Shown here: piece by piece, positions 54,618-63,431 of the stretch
Position numbering within the stretch: position 1 is the first letter of the stretch
Layout: each line of letters begins with the position of its first letter
Made by a program: the position numbers and the translations under genes
The notes under the pieces: generated by a model
Databases searched by the model: none
Seen by the model: the letters and a program-made list of their open reading frames with translations, nothing else
What the model was told of the DNA's origin: nothing
NCBI RefSeq assembly: GCF_020736845.1
Contig: NZ_JAFFQR010000064.1
Span: 186,001 to 250,000, forward strand
Length of the DNA stretch: 64,000 nt
Direction of reading: 5' to 3'
DNA from: Paenibacillus farraposensis
Lineage (GTDB): Bacteria > Bacillota > Bacilli > Paenibacillales > Paenibacillaceae

Positions 54618-56548
54618 ATACTGTCGCTATTATTGGGGAGGGGATGCTTGCCGACGCCGTGTGTAAGCGTCTGTCCAGGCTCTTGCTTGTCCGAAGAAAG
54701 GACTTCAGTGAAGATATACCCACTGTAGACTTGGTATTGGTGCTGCAGGAAGAGGATAACTCCTCCTATTATTTTGAAGCTGAACAGATGCTGCGACCGC
54801 GTGGTATTCCTTGGTTATGTGCCTATGTATCCTTGGGAGAAGGAATCGTAGGGCCGCTAATTGTTCCGGGATCGACTGGATGCTTCCAATGTGCAGAAGC
54901 ACGGTTATCTTTGGCGGGGAGCAATCGCAAAGAAGTCGAGGATTTGTTTATGAAGCTCGTGTCTGATGATTATGTTCCCCGTTATACTGCTGAAATATCG
55001 CCAGCGGGAGCTAGTTATATGGCTCATATTATCTCAGCGGAAACGGATAAGGTGCTGCGGGGCGACAGAGCGAATACGAAAGAACATCTCTATGTGATCA
55101 ACTTGAGTAATTTAAGCAGCACAATCCATTATGTCCTGCCAATTGGGACTTGCTCGGTTTGCGGGGAGTTGCCGGATGATTCCGCGGAATTAGCGGAGAT
55201 ATCATTACAGAAGTGCCTAAAACGGAGCAACAGCTACCGCTGCCGTTCGATGAGTGATTTGAAGAAGGTTCTGCTCAGAGATTATTGGGACAGTCGTACC
55301 GGAATCTTTAATGATAAGAAGTGGGGTCTCGCCTCAGCCTTTGCCAGTGCTGCTATAAATCTTCCTTTAGGCTTTTACGATGAGATCACGGGGGGGCGTT
55401 CACACTCATATGTGGATAGCGAGCTCGCGGGGATGTTAGAAGGGCTGGAGCGTTATTGTGGTGTAACTCCACGTGGCAAACGAACGATCGTGCGGGGCAG
55501 CTATTCCCATCTTAAGGCTACTGCGCTGGATCCGTCTACGGTAGGGCTTCATGCAGAGGAGCAATTCGAACAACCTGATATTCCTTTCATCCCGTATGAT
55601 CCTGATTCTCCAATGGAATGGGTCTGGGGATATTCGTTTCTAGAGGCACGTCCGATTCTGGTTCCCAAACTGTTGGCTTATTACAGTCTGGGTGATGGAG
55701 GGGGCTTTGTATATGAAAACTCCAACGGGTGTGCGGTAGGAGGAAGCTTAGAGGAGGCCATCTTATATGGGATTTTCGAGGTGGTTGAGAGAGATTCCTT
55801 TCTGTTGACCTGGTATGCAAGACTACAGGTTCCGCGGCTTGACTATGGTTCATCGGGAGATTCGGAGCTGATCTTGATGATCCAACGTTTAAGAGCGGTT
55901 ACGGGTTATGAAGTGAGCTTATACAATACCACGATGGAAAACGGAATTCCGAGCATATGGGCACTGGCAAAAGGAAGGGCGGAACACAACGTGAACCTCA
56001 TCTGTTCTGCTGGAGCTCATCTCGATCCAATCCGGGCGGCCAAGAGCGCCATACATGAGCTGGCGGGTATGATCGTGACGGCTGAAAAGAGATGGAAGGA
56101 ACGAAGACTAGAAGCCGAAGCTATGCTTGATGACTCGTTCCTTGTGCAGCATATGGAAGATCACTCCTTGCTCTATAGCTTGCCACAGGCAGAGGAACGG
56201 CTTCACTTCTTATTAGACGAACGGAACCCTGTCCGTACTTTTGCAGAAGAGTTTCATTCACTGCCGTGGCAAGAAGATTTAACAGAGGATTTAAAACAAA
56301 TTCTTCAAGTTTTCCGCAATTTGCAGATGGATGTCATTGTAGTTGACCAGTCATCAAGTGAGACACTCCGCAACGGACTACGTTGTGTAAAGGTGCTCAT
56401 ACCGGGAATGTTATCCATGACATTCGGACATCATCTTACCCGGCTCATTGGCCTGAATAGGGTACTGGATGTACCGATGAAGCTGGGTTACGCAACTCAC
56501 AGGCTGAATCCGCAGGAGCTTAATCCTTATCCACATCCATTTCCGTAG
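54614..56548 (+). CDS. YcaO-type cyclodehydratase fused to an E1-like domain (SagD/TOMM synthase)
   Basis: A 644-residue enzyme. Residues 1-230 are an E1/ThiF-like part with two CxxC pairs (GCFQCAEARL near 93, CSVCGELPDD near 179) that bind zinc. Residues about 240-644 form the YcaO domain (LEGLERYCGVTPRG, EEAILYGIFEVVERDSFLL). The protein ends in PYPHPFP, the PxPxP tail required by YcaO cyclodehydratases. It would convert Cys or Ser side chains of a peptide into azolines with ATP. TTG start at 54614 overlaps the preceding stop; AGGAGG precedes it. No azoline dehydrogenase, protease or exporter gene is in the window. Confidence 0.9.
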   Translation: MNTVAIIGEGMLADAVCKRLSRLLLVRRKDFSEDIPTVDLVLVLQEEDNSSYYFEAEQMLRPRGIPWLCAYVSLGEGIVGPLIVPGSTGCFQCAEARLSLAGSNRKEVEDLFMKLVSDDYVPRYTAEISPAGASYMAHIISAETDKVLRGDRANTKEHLYVINLSNLSSTIHYVLPIGTCSVCGELPDDSAELAEISLQKCLKRSNSYRCRSMSDLKKVLLRDYWDSRTGIFNDKKWGLASAFASAAINLPLGFYDEITGGRSHSYVDSELAGMLEGLERYCGVTPRGKRTIVRGSYSHLKATALDPSTVGLHAEEQFEQPDIPFIPYDPDSPMEWVWGYSFLEARPILVPKLLAYYSLGDGGGFVYENSNGCAVGGSLEEAILYGIFEVVERDSFLLTWYARLQVPRLDYGSSGDSELILMIQRLRAVTGYEVSLYNTTMENGIPSIWALAKGRAEHNVNLICSAGAHLDPIRAAKSAIHELAGMIVTAEKRWKERRLEAEAMLDDSFLVQHMEDHSLLYSLPQAEERLHFLLDERNPVRTFAEEFHSLPWQEDLTEDLKQILQVFRNLQMDVIVVDQSSSETLRNGLRCVKVLIPGMLSMTFGHHLTRLIGLNRVLDVPMKLGYATHRLNPQELNPYPHPFP

Positions 56549-56578
56549 ACAAGGACCTTAAGGGATTTGCGGTTTTTT
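56543..56578 (+). terminator. Probable terminator after the YcaO gene
   Basis: CCGTAGA and TTTGCGG can pair with two G-T pairs around a loop, followed by six T. It would separate the modification genes from the small peptide gene. Confidence 0.45.
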
Positions 56579-56609
56579 AAAAGAGTCCAATCCACTAGTC
56601 GTTTACACT

Positions 56610-56640
56610 CATACAATTTAGCATAATCGGCGAAGGGAGG
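56610..56640 (+). promoter_or_regulatory. Sigma-E-like -10 and ribosome site of the Ser-Cys peptide
   Basis: CATACAAT (56610-56617) equals the sporulation sigma-E -10 consensus; the -35 region (near CCAATCC) is only a weak match. AAGGGAGG ends at 56640, nine bases before the ATG. Confidence 0.45.
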
Positions 56641-56649
56641 AAAATCGCG

Positions 56650-56778
56650 ATGGGAGAACTGGGTGGAATGGGAAGTTGTAGTTGTAGTTGTAGCTGTGCT
56701 GGCATGTTTACAAATACAGGTGCCATACTCGTACTATTCATTCTGTTGGTTATTATTTCTCGTGCATTTATTTATTAA
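56650..56778 (+). CDS. Ser-Cys repeat peptide, candidate TOMM precursor (YjcZ-like)
   Basis: A 42-residue peptide. Residues 1-8 are Gly-rich (MGELGGMG); residues 9-16 are the strict alternation SCSCSCSC; after AGMFTNTG comes one hydrophobic helix (AILVLFILLVIISRAFIY). The tail resembles the tiny Gly-rich YjcZ-type peptides known only from spore formers, in which the variable part usually holds Gly and Tyr. Here that part is replaced by Cys and Ser, the residues used by YcaO enzymes. The gene has a strong ribosome site and follows the YcaO gene by 100 bases. That it is the substrate is inference; there is no classical leader. Confidence 0.75.
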   Translation: MGELGGMGSCSCSCSCAGMFTNTGAILVLFILLVIISRAFIY

Positions 56779-56888
56779 AATTTGCAGCTACAGACTATCT
56801 AAGCCTGTGTTGACGAATGAAAAGACAACGTCAGCAATCCTTGTAGACTTCCTTGATAGTCGTTCTCGATTTTCTATCTAGCCCGTTA

Positions 56889-56920
56889 AAGCTTAAGTGA
56901 AGATACCACTTGAGCTTTTT
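56889..56920 (+). terminator. Terminator after the Ser-Cys peptide gene
   Basis: AAGCTTAAGTG and CACTTGAGCTT pair in full with one G-T, followed by five T. It closes the small peptide transcription unit. Confidence 0.88.
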
Positions 56921-57120
56921 CATTTCTTTAAATATGAAGAAGTCTCCTGTTTTATGGCTCAACCTTAAAATCGATTCTTGACAAATCCTCCCCTGAGTTG
57001 AAAGCGATTGCAATCGACTAAAATACCAGTCTTGTAATAGTTTCGGTTATCAACATTCGTCCAGCGACAGTGATGACAGTTCACGATTTCTTGTCCCACC
57101 TCTTTCCATCCCCAAACGCT

Positions 57121-57238
57121 ACGAAGCAGCGGAGAGTAGTTCAGCAATGTGTCGAGTCAGTTCCGCAATTCGCAAGGCACAAGGAAAACACTCGCTGGTC
57201 CAGGTACGGTAAGCTTGGGCTAAATCCATAATCACCGC
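57121..57238 (-). pseudogene. Possible transposase fragment (ISL3-like)
   Basis: On the minus strand AVIMDLAQAYRTWTSECFPC followed by ALRIAELTRHIAELL resembles the DDE region of ISL3-type transposases (first Asp after a hydrophobic strand, then a FP.A segment). A stop codon follows and neighbouring frames are broken. I could not find terminal repeats. The rest of 56921-57400 shows no other gene. Confidence 0.3.
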
Positions 57239-57411
57239 TTTGGGGGTAGTTTATTTTACCAAGAACGGATTTCAATGTTGAGCCTTAATTTAAACAGTTC
57301 TTTAGGTATACACCTCCACCAATAACGAATCCCCTACATACGATAAGAGCATCACGAACAACAATGCTGTTATTCCTTATACAGCAAACCAAAGTAGGAG
57401 GTGAAACGCTT

Positions 57412-59292
57412 ATGGAATTGCTGGAGAAAGTACAAGCTGAGATCAACCGTTATATGACCCGGATTCAGTCGGAACAGCAGGAAGATGGGTCATGGAGATA
57501 TGACTTTGAAACAGGGCCGATGACGGATGCCAGTATGATGATTCTCATCAGCTCCCTGTATCCCGAAGAACAAGAACTCCTTTCGAAGCTGGCCCAGCGC
57601 TTGGTGCATAAGCAGGCGGATCAAGGCGAATGGAAACAGTACAATGACGATGATGGCCACCTATCCTCCACAATAGAGGCGTATACCGCACTGTTGTTAT
57701 CCGGTTATCTGGAGCGGGATGCACCACCGATGAAACGGGCCAAGGATTATATTCTCCGCAGCGGCGGAGTCGAGAAGGCACATGTCTCCACTAAGTTTAT
57801 GCTGGCCTTGAACGACCTGTATCCGTGGCCTGCGTATTTTCCGATGCCTCTATTTTTGATCGATCTCCCAAAATGGATTCCATTTAGCTTTTACCGCTGG
57901 AGCTCGTACGTCAGGACTCATTTCGCCCCGATTCTCATTCTGGGGCACCTCAAATTCACCCTACCGCATCCTTCTGGCGCAGACATTTCCCATCTCTACA
58001 CCACGCCGAAGTATACTAAGCTGCATCATCAGAGCCACGGCCACAGACGGTCCGCGAAAAAACGAAACCGGAACCCTTGCGGTTTGCAAGGAAAAAGGTC
58101 AAACCATTCCATCCAAAAGGCCGAGAGTTTTATACTGGAGCATATTGAAAGGGACGGGACGCTGTACAGCTATGCAAGTGCCACTTTTTTTATGATCTAT
58201 GCGCTGCTGGCGATCGGCTATCAGCCGGACTCGCCTGTAATCTCTCATGCAATGAAGGGGCTGCTTTCTTTTGTAACGAAGACGGATGACGGGGGGATGC
58301 ATATTCAGAACTCTCCTTCCACCGTATGGGATACGGCGCTTGCTTCCTACACGCTGCAGGAGGCCGGGCTTTCAGCAGGAGATGATACCGTACAGCGGGC
58401 AGCAGCGTATCTGCTGTCGCTTCAGCATACAGAGAAGAAGGAGCAGGCAGAAGGCTCTCTGCTGCACATGACAGGCGGCTGGGGATTCTCCGAAAGCAAC
58501 AAGGCGAACCCCGATGTGGATGATACGCAGGCGGTGCTGCGGGCGCTGACACGGTATACGTCTTATCGCGCAGACAGTCTTGAGTCATGGAAAAAAGGAG
58601 TACAGTACTTATTCCGCAGGCAAAATGATGACGGTGGCTGGGCCGCTTTTGAGCGGAACAGCACTTCCTTCATGACTCGTCTGTTTGCAGTAGAGAACTT
58701 CGAAGATACGGCGTTTGATCCTTCAGCGGCGGATGTGACGGGGAGGACTTTGGAGTTTTTGGGGAGTCATGTGAAGCTGACAACGAATCATCCGCGGGTA
58801 CAGGCAGGAGTGCGCTGGCTGCTAAAGCGGCAGCAGCGGGATGGATCCTGGTATGGCCGCTGGGGAGTATCGTATCTGTATGGGACATGGGCTGCCGTAA
58901 CAGGACTAAGAGCAGTAGGTTTATCAGCGGAGCATCCCGCGATTCAACAAGCAGTGGACTGGCTGCTCCACATGAGACAGCCGGATGGTGGCTGGGGGGA
59001 GTCCTGCAAGAGTGATGTAGCGAAAACCTACATTGCAGCTCCTTACTCCACGGTCGTTCACACCGCATGGGCGCTGGATCTGCTGATTGCGGTGCATGAT
59101 ACACCTGTAAAGGAAATCAAAGAAGCCACCTCCCTGCTGATCGACTGGAATCAAGAGGAAGGTAGCAAGCGGGTAACATATCCGACCGGAGCGGGTCTTC
59201 CGGGGCATTTCTATATCCAGTATCACAGTTATCCGCGGATCTGGCCCCTGCTCACGCTCAGTCACTATGAACAGAAGTATAAAGGCTGCTAA
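57412..59292 (+). CDS. sqhC: Sporulenol-synthase-like (SqhC) terpene cyclase
   Basis: A 626-residue squalene-hopene cyclase family protein that resembles B. subtilis SqhC closely along most of its length. Catalytic DVDDTQ motif at about residue 369; several QW-type repeats (QRDGSWYGRWG, QPDGGWGESCKS). SqhC cyclises tetraprenyl-beta-curcumene to sporulenol in sporulating cells; the tetraprenyl-beta-curcumene synthase gene is not in the window. Residues about 185-240 are unusual, basic and poorly conserved. ATG at 57412 behind AGGAGGTG. Size fits (632 in B. subtilis). Confidence 0.88.
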   Translation: MELLEKVQAEINRYMTRIQSEQQEDGSWRYDFETGPMTDASMMILISSLYPEEQELLSKLAQRLVHKQADQGEWKQYNDDDGHLSSTIEAYTALLLSGYLERDAPPMKRAKDYILRSGGVEKAHVSTKFMLALNDLYPWPAYFPMPLFLIDLPKWIPFSFYRWSSYVRTHFAPILILGHLKFTLPHPSGADISHLYTTPKYTKLHHQSHGHRRSAKKRNRNPCGLQGKRSNHSIQKAESFILEHIERDGTLYSYASATFFMIYALLAIGYQPDSPVISHAMKGLLSFVTKTDDGGMHIQNSPSTVWDTALASYTLQEAGLSAGDDTVQRAAAYLLSLQHTEKKEQAEGSLLHMTGGWGFSESNKANPDVDDTQAVLRALTRYTSYRADSLESWKKGVQYLFRRQNDDGGWAAFERNSTSFMTRLFAVENFEDTAFDPSAADVTGRTLEFLGSHVKLTTNHPRVQAGVRWLLKRQQRDGSWYGRWGVSYLYGTWAAVTGLRAVGLSAEHPAIQQAVDWLLHMRQPDGGWGESCKSDVAKTYIAAPYSTVVHTAWALDLLIAVHDTPVKEIKEATSLLIDWNQEEGSKRVTYPTGAGLPGHFYIQYHSYPRIWPLLTLSHYEQKYKGC

Positions 59293-59450
59293 AATGCCCC
59301 ATTTTCCTGGATTACAGGTATACACCCTGTACCTTGTATTCGATCCGCATATGCTATACTAACTCGTCTTCAAGCCGATAAAAAGTAGTTTTTAACCTAT
59401 AACTCCGGCTACAGACGAGAATGGAGCATATGTGAAAGGAGACAACAAGC

Positions 59451-59732
59451 ATGTCCCAACTTGATCCCCGTTTAATGGGAACATTCCGCCGTAGGATGAT
59501 GGACCCACGATGTTTCCACAAGGTGTGCGGCATTTTACGTTCCCAGAAATATGAGGATTTAAAATGCTACCATGGCTGCTGCAGTATGATTGATCGACTC
59601 TCCGAATGTATGGGTGTACCGGTGTCACCAGCTGAAAGAGAAAATGCGGCACAATGGCTGATGGACTGCAGCGTAGATCCCCAGAACCCTTACCACCGCA
59701 GACGGATGTGGAATATGGTGTGGGGTAGATAG
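59451..59732 (+). CDS. Small Cys-rich protein, function unknown
   Basis: A 93-residue protein with six Cys (MDPRCFHKVCGIL, CYHGCCSMIDRL, WLMDCSVD) and many basic residues at both ends, suggesting metal binding. AAAGGAGACAACAAGC precedes the ATG. It lies 160 bases after the cyclase gene and may be transcribed with it. I do not recognise the family. Confidence 0.65.
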   Translation: MSQLDPRLMGTFRRRMMDPRCFHKVCGILRSQKYEDLKCYHGCCSMIDRLSECMGVPVSPAERENAAQWLMDCSVDPQNPYHRRRMWNMVWGR

Positions 59733-59802
59733 AAGAAATAGATTAAGGCGAAAGGCTGATCATTCAAGCAGCCTTTCCATTTGTTACATTTAAGAAAGTG
59801 CC

Positions 59803-59916
59803 GTAAAGGATTCATTTGCAGAAACGATTCAGGAGATGTTGGAAGCCGAAATGGATACCCATTGGGTTATGGAAAGCATGAAGTGAAGGCGAAACTCAAC
59901 CCAAACAGTCGCTATC
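59803..59916 (+). pseudogene. IS256-family transposase fragment
   Basis: VKDSFAETIQEMLEAEMDTH and, after a one-base deletion, LGYGKHEVKAKLNPNSRYR match the N-terminal part of IS256 (mutator-type) transposases. Only about 38 codons remain; no terminal repeats are apparent. Confidence 0.75.
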
Positions 59917-60048
59917 GCGCATCTCAAAATATCAGAATTTTCCGATAAAATTATTAACGGGTGATCATGAAACTACTATTTGTAGTAAGACCATGATTTC
60001 ACGAATTTCACTTTTAGCACTTGTTGATATGTTATATATGGGAGTTCT

Positions 60049-60129
60049 AATGTGTTGGATAATGCCATTGAAGCCGCTCATCTTGTTCCGAGGAAGGAAG
60101 ATAATTTTATCCATTTACATATAATTCAA
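60049..60129 (+). pseudogene. Fragment of a GHKL (AgrC/LytS-type) sensor kinase
   Basis: NVLDNAIEAAHLVPRKEDNF carries the N box of the ATP-binding domain of peptide-sensing histidine kinases. The frame is lost on both sides. An acidic stretch follows up to 60200 without a readable domain. Confidence 0.55.
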
Positions 60130-60237
60130 CGATGCCCATACGCTATGAGAAAGAAACAGTAACTGAAGAAGTTATCGAAGAAGAACCACTCCAGATTTAG
60201 TTGAGGATGGCCCTTTGTTGCTGGAATACTACCTTGT

Positions 60238-60830
60238 CACATTCAGGATTATTATCAGTATGAGCTCAATGAAAATAGTGTAACAACCAACACAGTCATC
60301 CACTATCACGCCAATATTCGCACAGCATTGCAGTACGCGCTCAAAACGGATCTAATCGACACCAATCCAGCAGATAAGATTGAACGGCCCAAAAAGAATG
60401 AATTTGTCGGCAGCTTTTACAACAATCAGGATTAATTTACTTTTTGAAAAAGTAAAGGGCGAATTCATTAAGCTGGCAATCATTCTGGCTGCCTTTTATG
60501 GATTACCAAAGAAGTGAAGTAGTCGGACAAAGTGGACAGCAGAACTTCACCAGAACGTTAAAGAAACATGGAATGCGTCGGATTCGTTACCATGATCTGC
60601 GTCATAGTTGTGCCAGTCTCTTGCTTGCCAATGGAATCAGCATGAAAGAAATTCAAGAAGGGTTGGGACACAGTATACAGTTTCAAGGTATCTTCAGCGC
60701 AAACCATGAGCGGGGGTTTCGGAAAAAAATGTTCGTATTATGTTCTTATTTGGACTGTAATCTATCGTTTGACCCACAGTCTGTCCCCAATTTGTCCCCA
60801 ATAATAAGAGCAGAAGGATTAATGTGATAA
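60238..60830 (+). pseudogene. Decayed tyrosine integrase
   Basis: HIQDYYQYELNENSVTTNTV and HYHANIRTALQYALKTDLID (60238-60435) are the core-binding part. After a stop and frameshifts, LFEKVKGEFIKLAIILAAFY leads to RRSEVVG, then a deletion of about 100 codons, then RIRYHDLRHSCASLLLANGI and LGHS, the C-terminal catalytic part. It is the remnant of an integrative element. Nothing else of that element is recognisable up to cysK (61054). Confidence 0.8.
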
Positions 60831-61054
60831 TTATTCCGAAATTAAAAAATGATACACGGTATACATTCTTAGTGACTCTCCTGGTTCTGAATAAGCCTGG
60901 ACTACTTTTTTATGAGTAGCCACTTTAGGCTTAAACTGTCTCCATCCATTCCCGCTCCGCACTATGAATTACAGGACATGGTTATGAAGAAATATTCGTG
61001 ATAATATCTATATCATAGTAAGTGGATATGAATTAATTGTTTGGAGGGATAATT

Positions 61055-61996
61055 TTGACTAAAATTCACCGAAATTTGACAGATTTAATTGGAAATACTC
61101 CTTTGTTAGCACTGTTGAACTATAGCCAAATCCAAAATATTGAGGCAAACGTGGTAGCAAAGTTAGAATATTTTAATCCTGCTGGTAGCGTTAAGGACCG
61201 CATTGGATATGCTATGATTAAAGATGCTGAGGAGAAAGGCTTAATTAATAAAGACTCCGTTATTATCGAGCCGACAAGTGGCAATACTGGAATCGGACTT
61301 GCATTTGCAGCTGCGGCTCTTGGATATAAACTTATAATTACACTTCCTGAAACGTTTAGTATCGAACGTCGCAAGCTTTTGACTGCGTTCGGTGCCGAGC
61401 TTGTGTTAACACCGGGATCCGAGGGGATGAGAGGCGCTATCAAGCGCGCTGAGCTCTTGGCTGCCGAAACACCAAACTCTTTCATACCACAACAGTTCAT
61501 CAATCCTGTCAATCCAGAAATTCATCGCAAAACTACTGCTGTGGAAATCTGGCATGATACGGACGGCGGTGTAGATATTTTTATCGCGGGCGTTGGTACA
61601 GGTGGAACTATTTCGGGCGTTGGCCAAGTATTGAAGGAACGAAAACCTTCTGTAAAAGTGATAGCCGTCGAACCGTTCGATTCACCAGTGCTGTCTGGCG
61701 GTACTCCAGGTTCACATCAACTACAAGGGCTAGGTGCTGGTTTCATTCCAAATAATTTTAATGAAGAATATGTGGATGAGGTTTTCAAAGTTAAAAACGA
61801 AGATGCGTTTGAAACTGCACGCCTGCTTGCCAAAACAGAAGGGCTGCTCGTTGGTATTTCTTCTGGGGCTGCGGTTTATGCAGCAACACAAATTGCGAAA
61901 CTTCCAGAAAACAAAGGCAAGACGATCGTGGTCATATTACCTGATACAGGCGAGCGTTATTTGTCTACTCCGCTTTTCTCAGACGTAGAATTATAA
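61055..61996 (+). CDS. cysK: Cysteine synthase A
   Basis: A 313-residue PLP enzyme: O-acetylserine + sulfide to cysteine. The PLP Lys is 47 ([11 protein letters not shown]); TSGNTGIGL binds the substrate and GTGGTISG the phosphate. TTG start at 61055 behind GGAGGG; a TTG six codons earlier precedes that ribosome site and is rejected. It stands alone between decayed elements and a terminator and is likely a second copy of a housekeeping function or an acquired gene. Full length. Confidence 0.93.
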   Translation: MTKIHRNLTDLIGNTPLLALLNYSQIQNIEANVVAKLEYFNPAGSVKDRIGYAMIKDAEEKGLINKDSVIIEPTSGNTGIGLAFAAAALGYKLIITLPETFSIERRKLLTAFGAELVLTPGSEGMRGAIKRAELLAAETPNSFIPQQFINPVNPEIHRKTTAVEIWHDTDGGVDIFIAGVGTGGTISGVGQVLKERKPSVKVIAVEPFDSPVLSGGTPGSHQLQGLGAGFIPNNFNEEYVDEVFKVKNEDAFETARLLAKTEGLLVGISSGAAVYAATQIAKLPENKGKTIVVILPDTGERYLSTPLFSDVEL

Positions 61997-62076
61997 AGCG
62001 CCGAAGGCAGGTATCCCCTAATATTCAATAAAATCCTTACATTTGAAGTAAGCGCGTATTCAACTAAATAAACATT

Positions 62077-62120
62077 AAAAAGGACTTCATATCAGCCACG
62101 TGCGAATGAAGTCCTTCTTT
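62077..62120. terminator. Bidirectional terminator after cysK
   Basis: AAAAAGGACTTCAT and ATGAAGTCCTTCTTT pair around a 15-base loop. Confidence 0.9.
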
Positions 62121-62198
62121 ACATTTACTCTAACCTCATAAATAATACCTAGACTGTTGCGCTGTACATTACTGTTCCAGATCAAAGGATTGCAAAGT

Positions 62199-63254
62199 CT
62201 ACACTTGCCTTCCCACATGGTTTGAACTTAAATCAATATATTTACTGTATAATTTGTTATTAATAATAGTAATTATGCTGTTCACTATAATAGAAGTAAG
62301 AACTGTTAACAAAACTAACCATAACAAGATCAAAATAGATACTCTAGGCAGAAAAACGATATTCTGAAAATAATAGTAACAAAAAAAGGTGTGGGTTAAC
62401 CAAATATTCATGGAGCTTTTACCTAAGTAAGCAAAAACTTTGGTTAGTTTTAATTTGCTCATTAGATGAATGCTGACAAGAATAAATAAAGGGGCGATTA
62501 TCATATCAATCGTCGTCTTCTCAAATAGCTGACTAGTAGTACGAAAGCGAAATAACACTACAATAATGATGATATCAAATATGATGTTATTGAATATGAT
62601 GAAATTATAAATTTTGCTAATCCATGAATACAATTTATATTTAGCAAAAAACAATCCCATCATAAACGGCAATTGCCAATACATAATACTGTAATAATTT
62701 CCTTGTGAATATGAATTATAAAAAACAAGACCGGCAATCAATAAAGTTACCCATGCGTTACGTTGAAAAGCCTGGAAGGTAACTGGAAAAATGAGCAGTA
62801 GTAAAATGTAATCATACAAAAACCACCACTCACCATTGTATGAACTTGATAACGCTATAAAATTCCGCAAAAAATCCATTATTGAATTATTTTGAAATCT
62901 ATCGGAGTTTCCAAAGAAATATAGCCCCACAGGAATGAAAAGCAGAAACACAACCCAGTAATTAATCATTATCTTTTTTAATCTCGTGTAGCTTTTTTTT
63001 ATTAAATGATCTGGATTTTGAACATTACTTTTATATAATCCGTAACCGCTTAAAAATAAAAAAATAGTAATTGCTATTTGACCAAAATGCCCTACATAGA
63101 ACTCTCCTCGCTCATGAAATAAACTAAATAATGAGACATAGTCATACTTTAGTCTGTCAGGAAAAGCAAAGAGATGATGAATTAAAAGCAGTATTACAGC
63201 AATACCTTTTGCAATATTTGTTTCTGTAAGCTTTAATTCCCTGTCATGGTGCAC
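62199..63254 (-). CDS. Membrane acyltransferase (acyltransferase 3 family)
   Basis: A 351-residue protein with about ten membrane helices. The N-terminal NIAKGIAVILLLIHHLFAF contains the conserved His of the family, and ITIFLFLSGYGLYKS is typical of helix 3. These enzymes acetylate or succinylate surface sugars. GTG start at 63254 behind AAAGGGG. Very AT-rich compared with neighbours, which suggests acquisition. 63255-63430 shows no gene. Confidence 0.88.
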   Translation of the reverse strand: MHHDRELKLTETNIAKGIAVILLLIHHLFAFPDRLKYDYVSLFSLFHERGEFYVGHFGQIAITIFLFLSGYGLYKSNVQNPDHLIKKSYTRLKKIMINYWVVFLLFIPVGLYFFGNSDRFQNNSIMDFLRNFIALSSSYNGEWWFLYDYILLLLIFPVTFQAFQRNAWVTLLIAGLVFYNSYSQGNYYSIMYWQLPFMMGLFFAKYKLYSWISKIYNFIIFNNIIFDIIIIVVLFRFRTTSQLFEKTTIDMIIAPLFILVSIHLMSKLKLTKVFAYLGKSSMNIWLTHTFFCYYYFQNIVFLPRVSILILLWLVLLTVLTSIIVNSIITIINNKLYSKYIDLSSNHVGRQV

Positions 63255-63431
63255 AATATATCCCCTTTTCTAATGTAATTGATTAGGGATATATTAGCAT
63301 AAACGAAAAAAATAAAATATTTATTTTTTTGATACCATCCACATTCCGGATATTAGGGAAAACTCAAAAGTATAACAAGGTAAAACGAGCAACTACCTCA
63401 ACCGATGGGGATACTAGCAGGAGAATTCATC

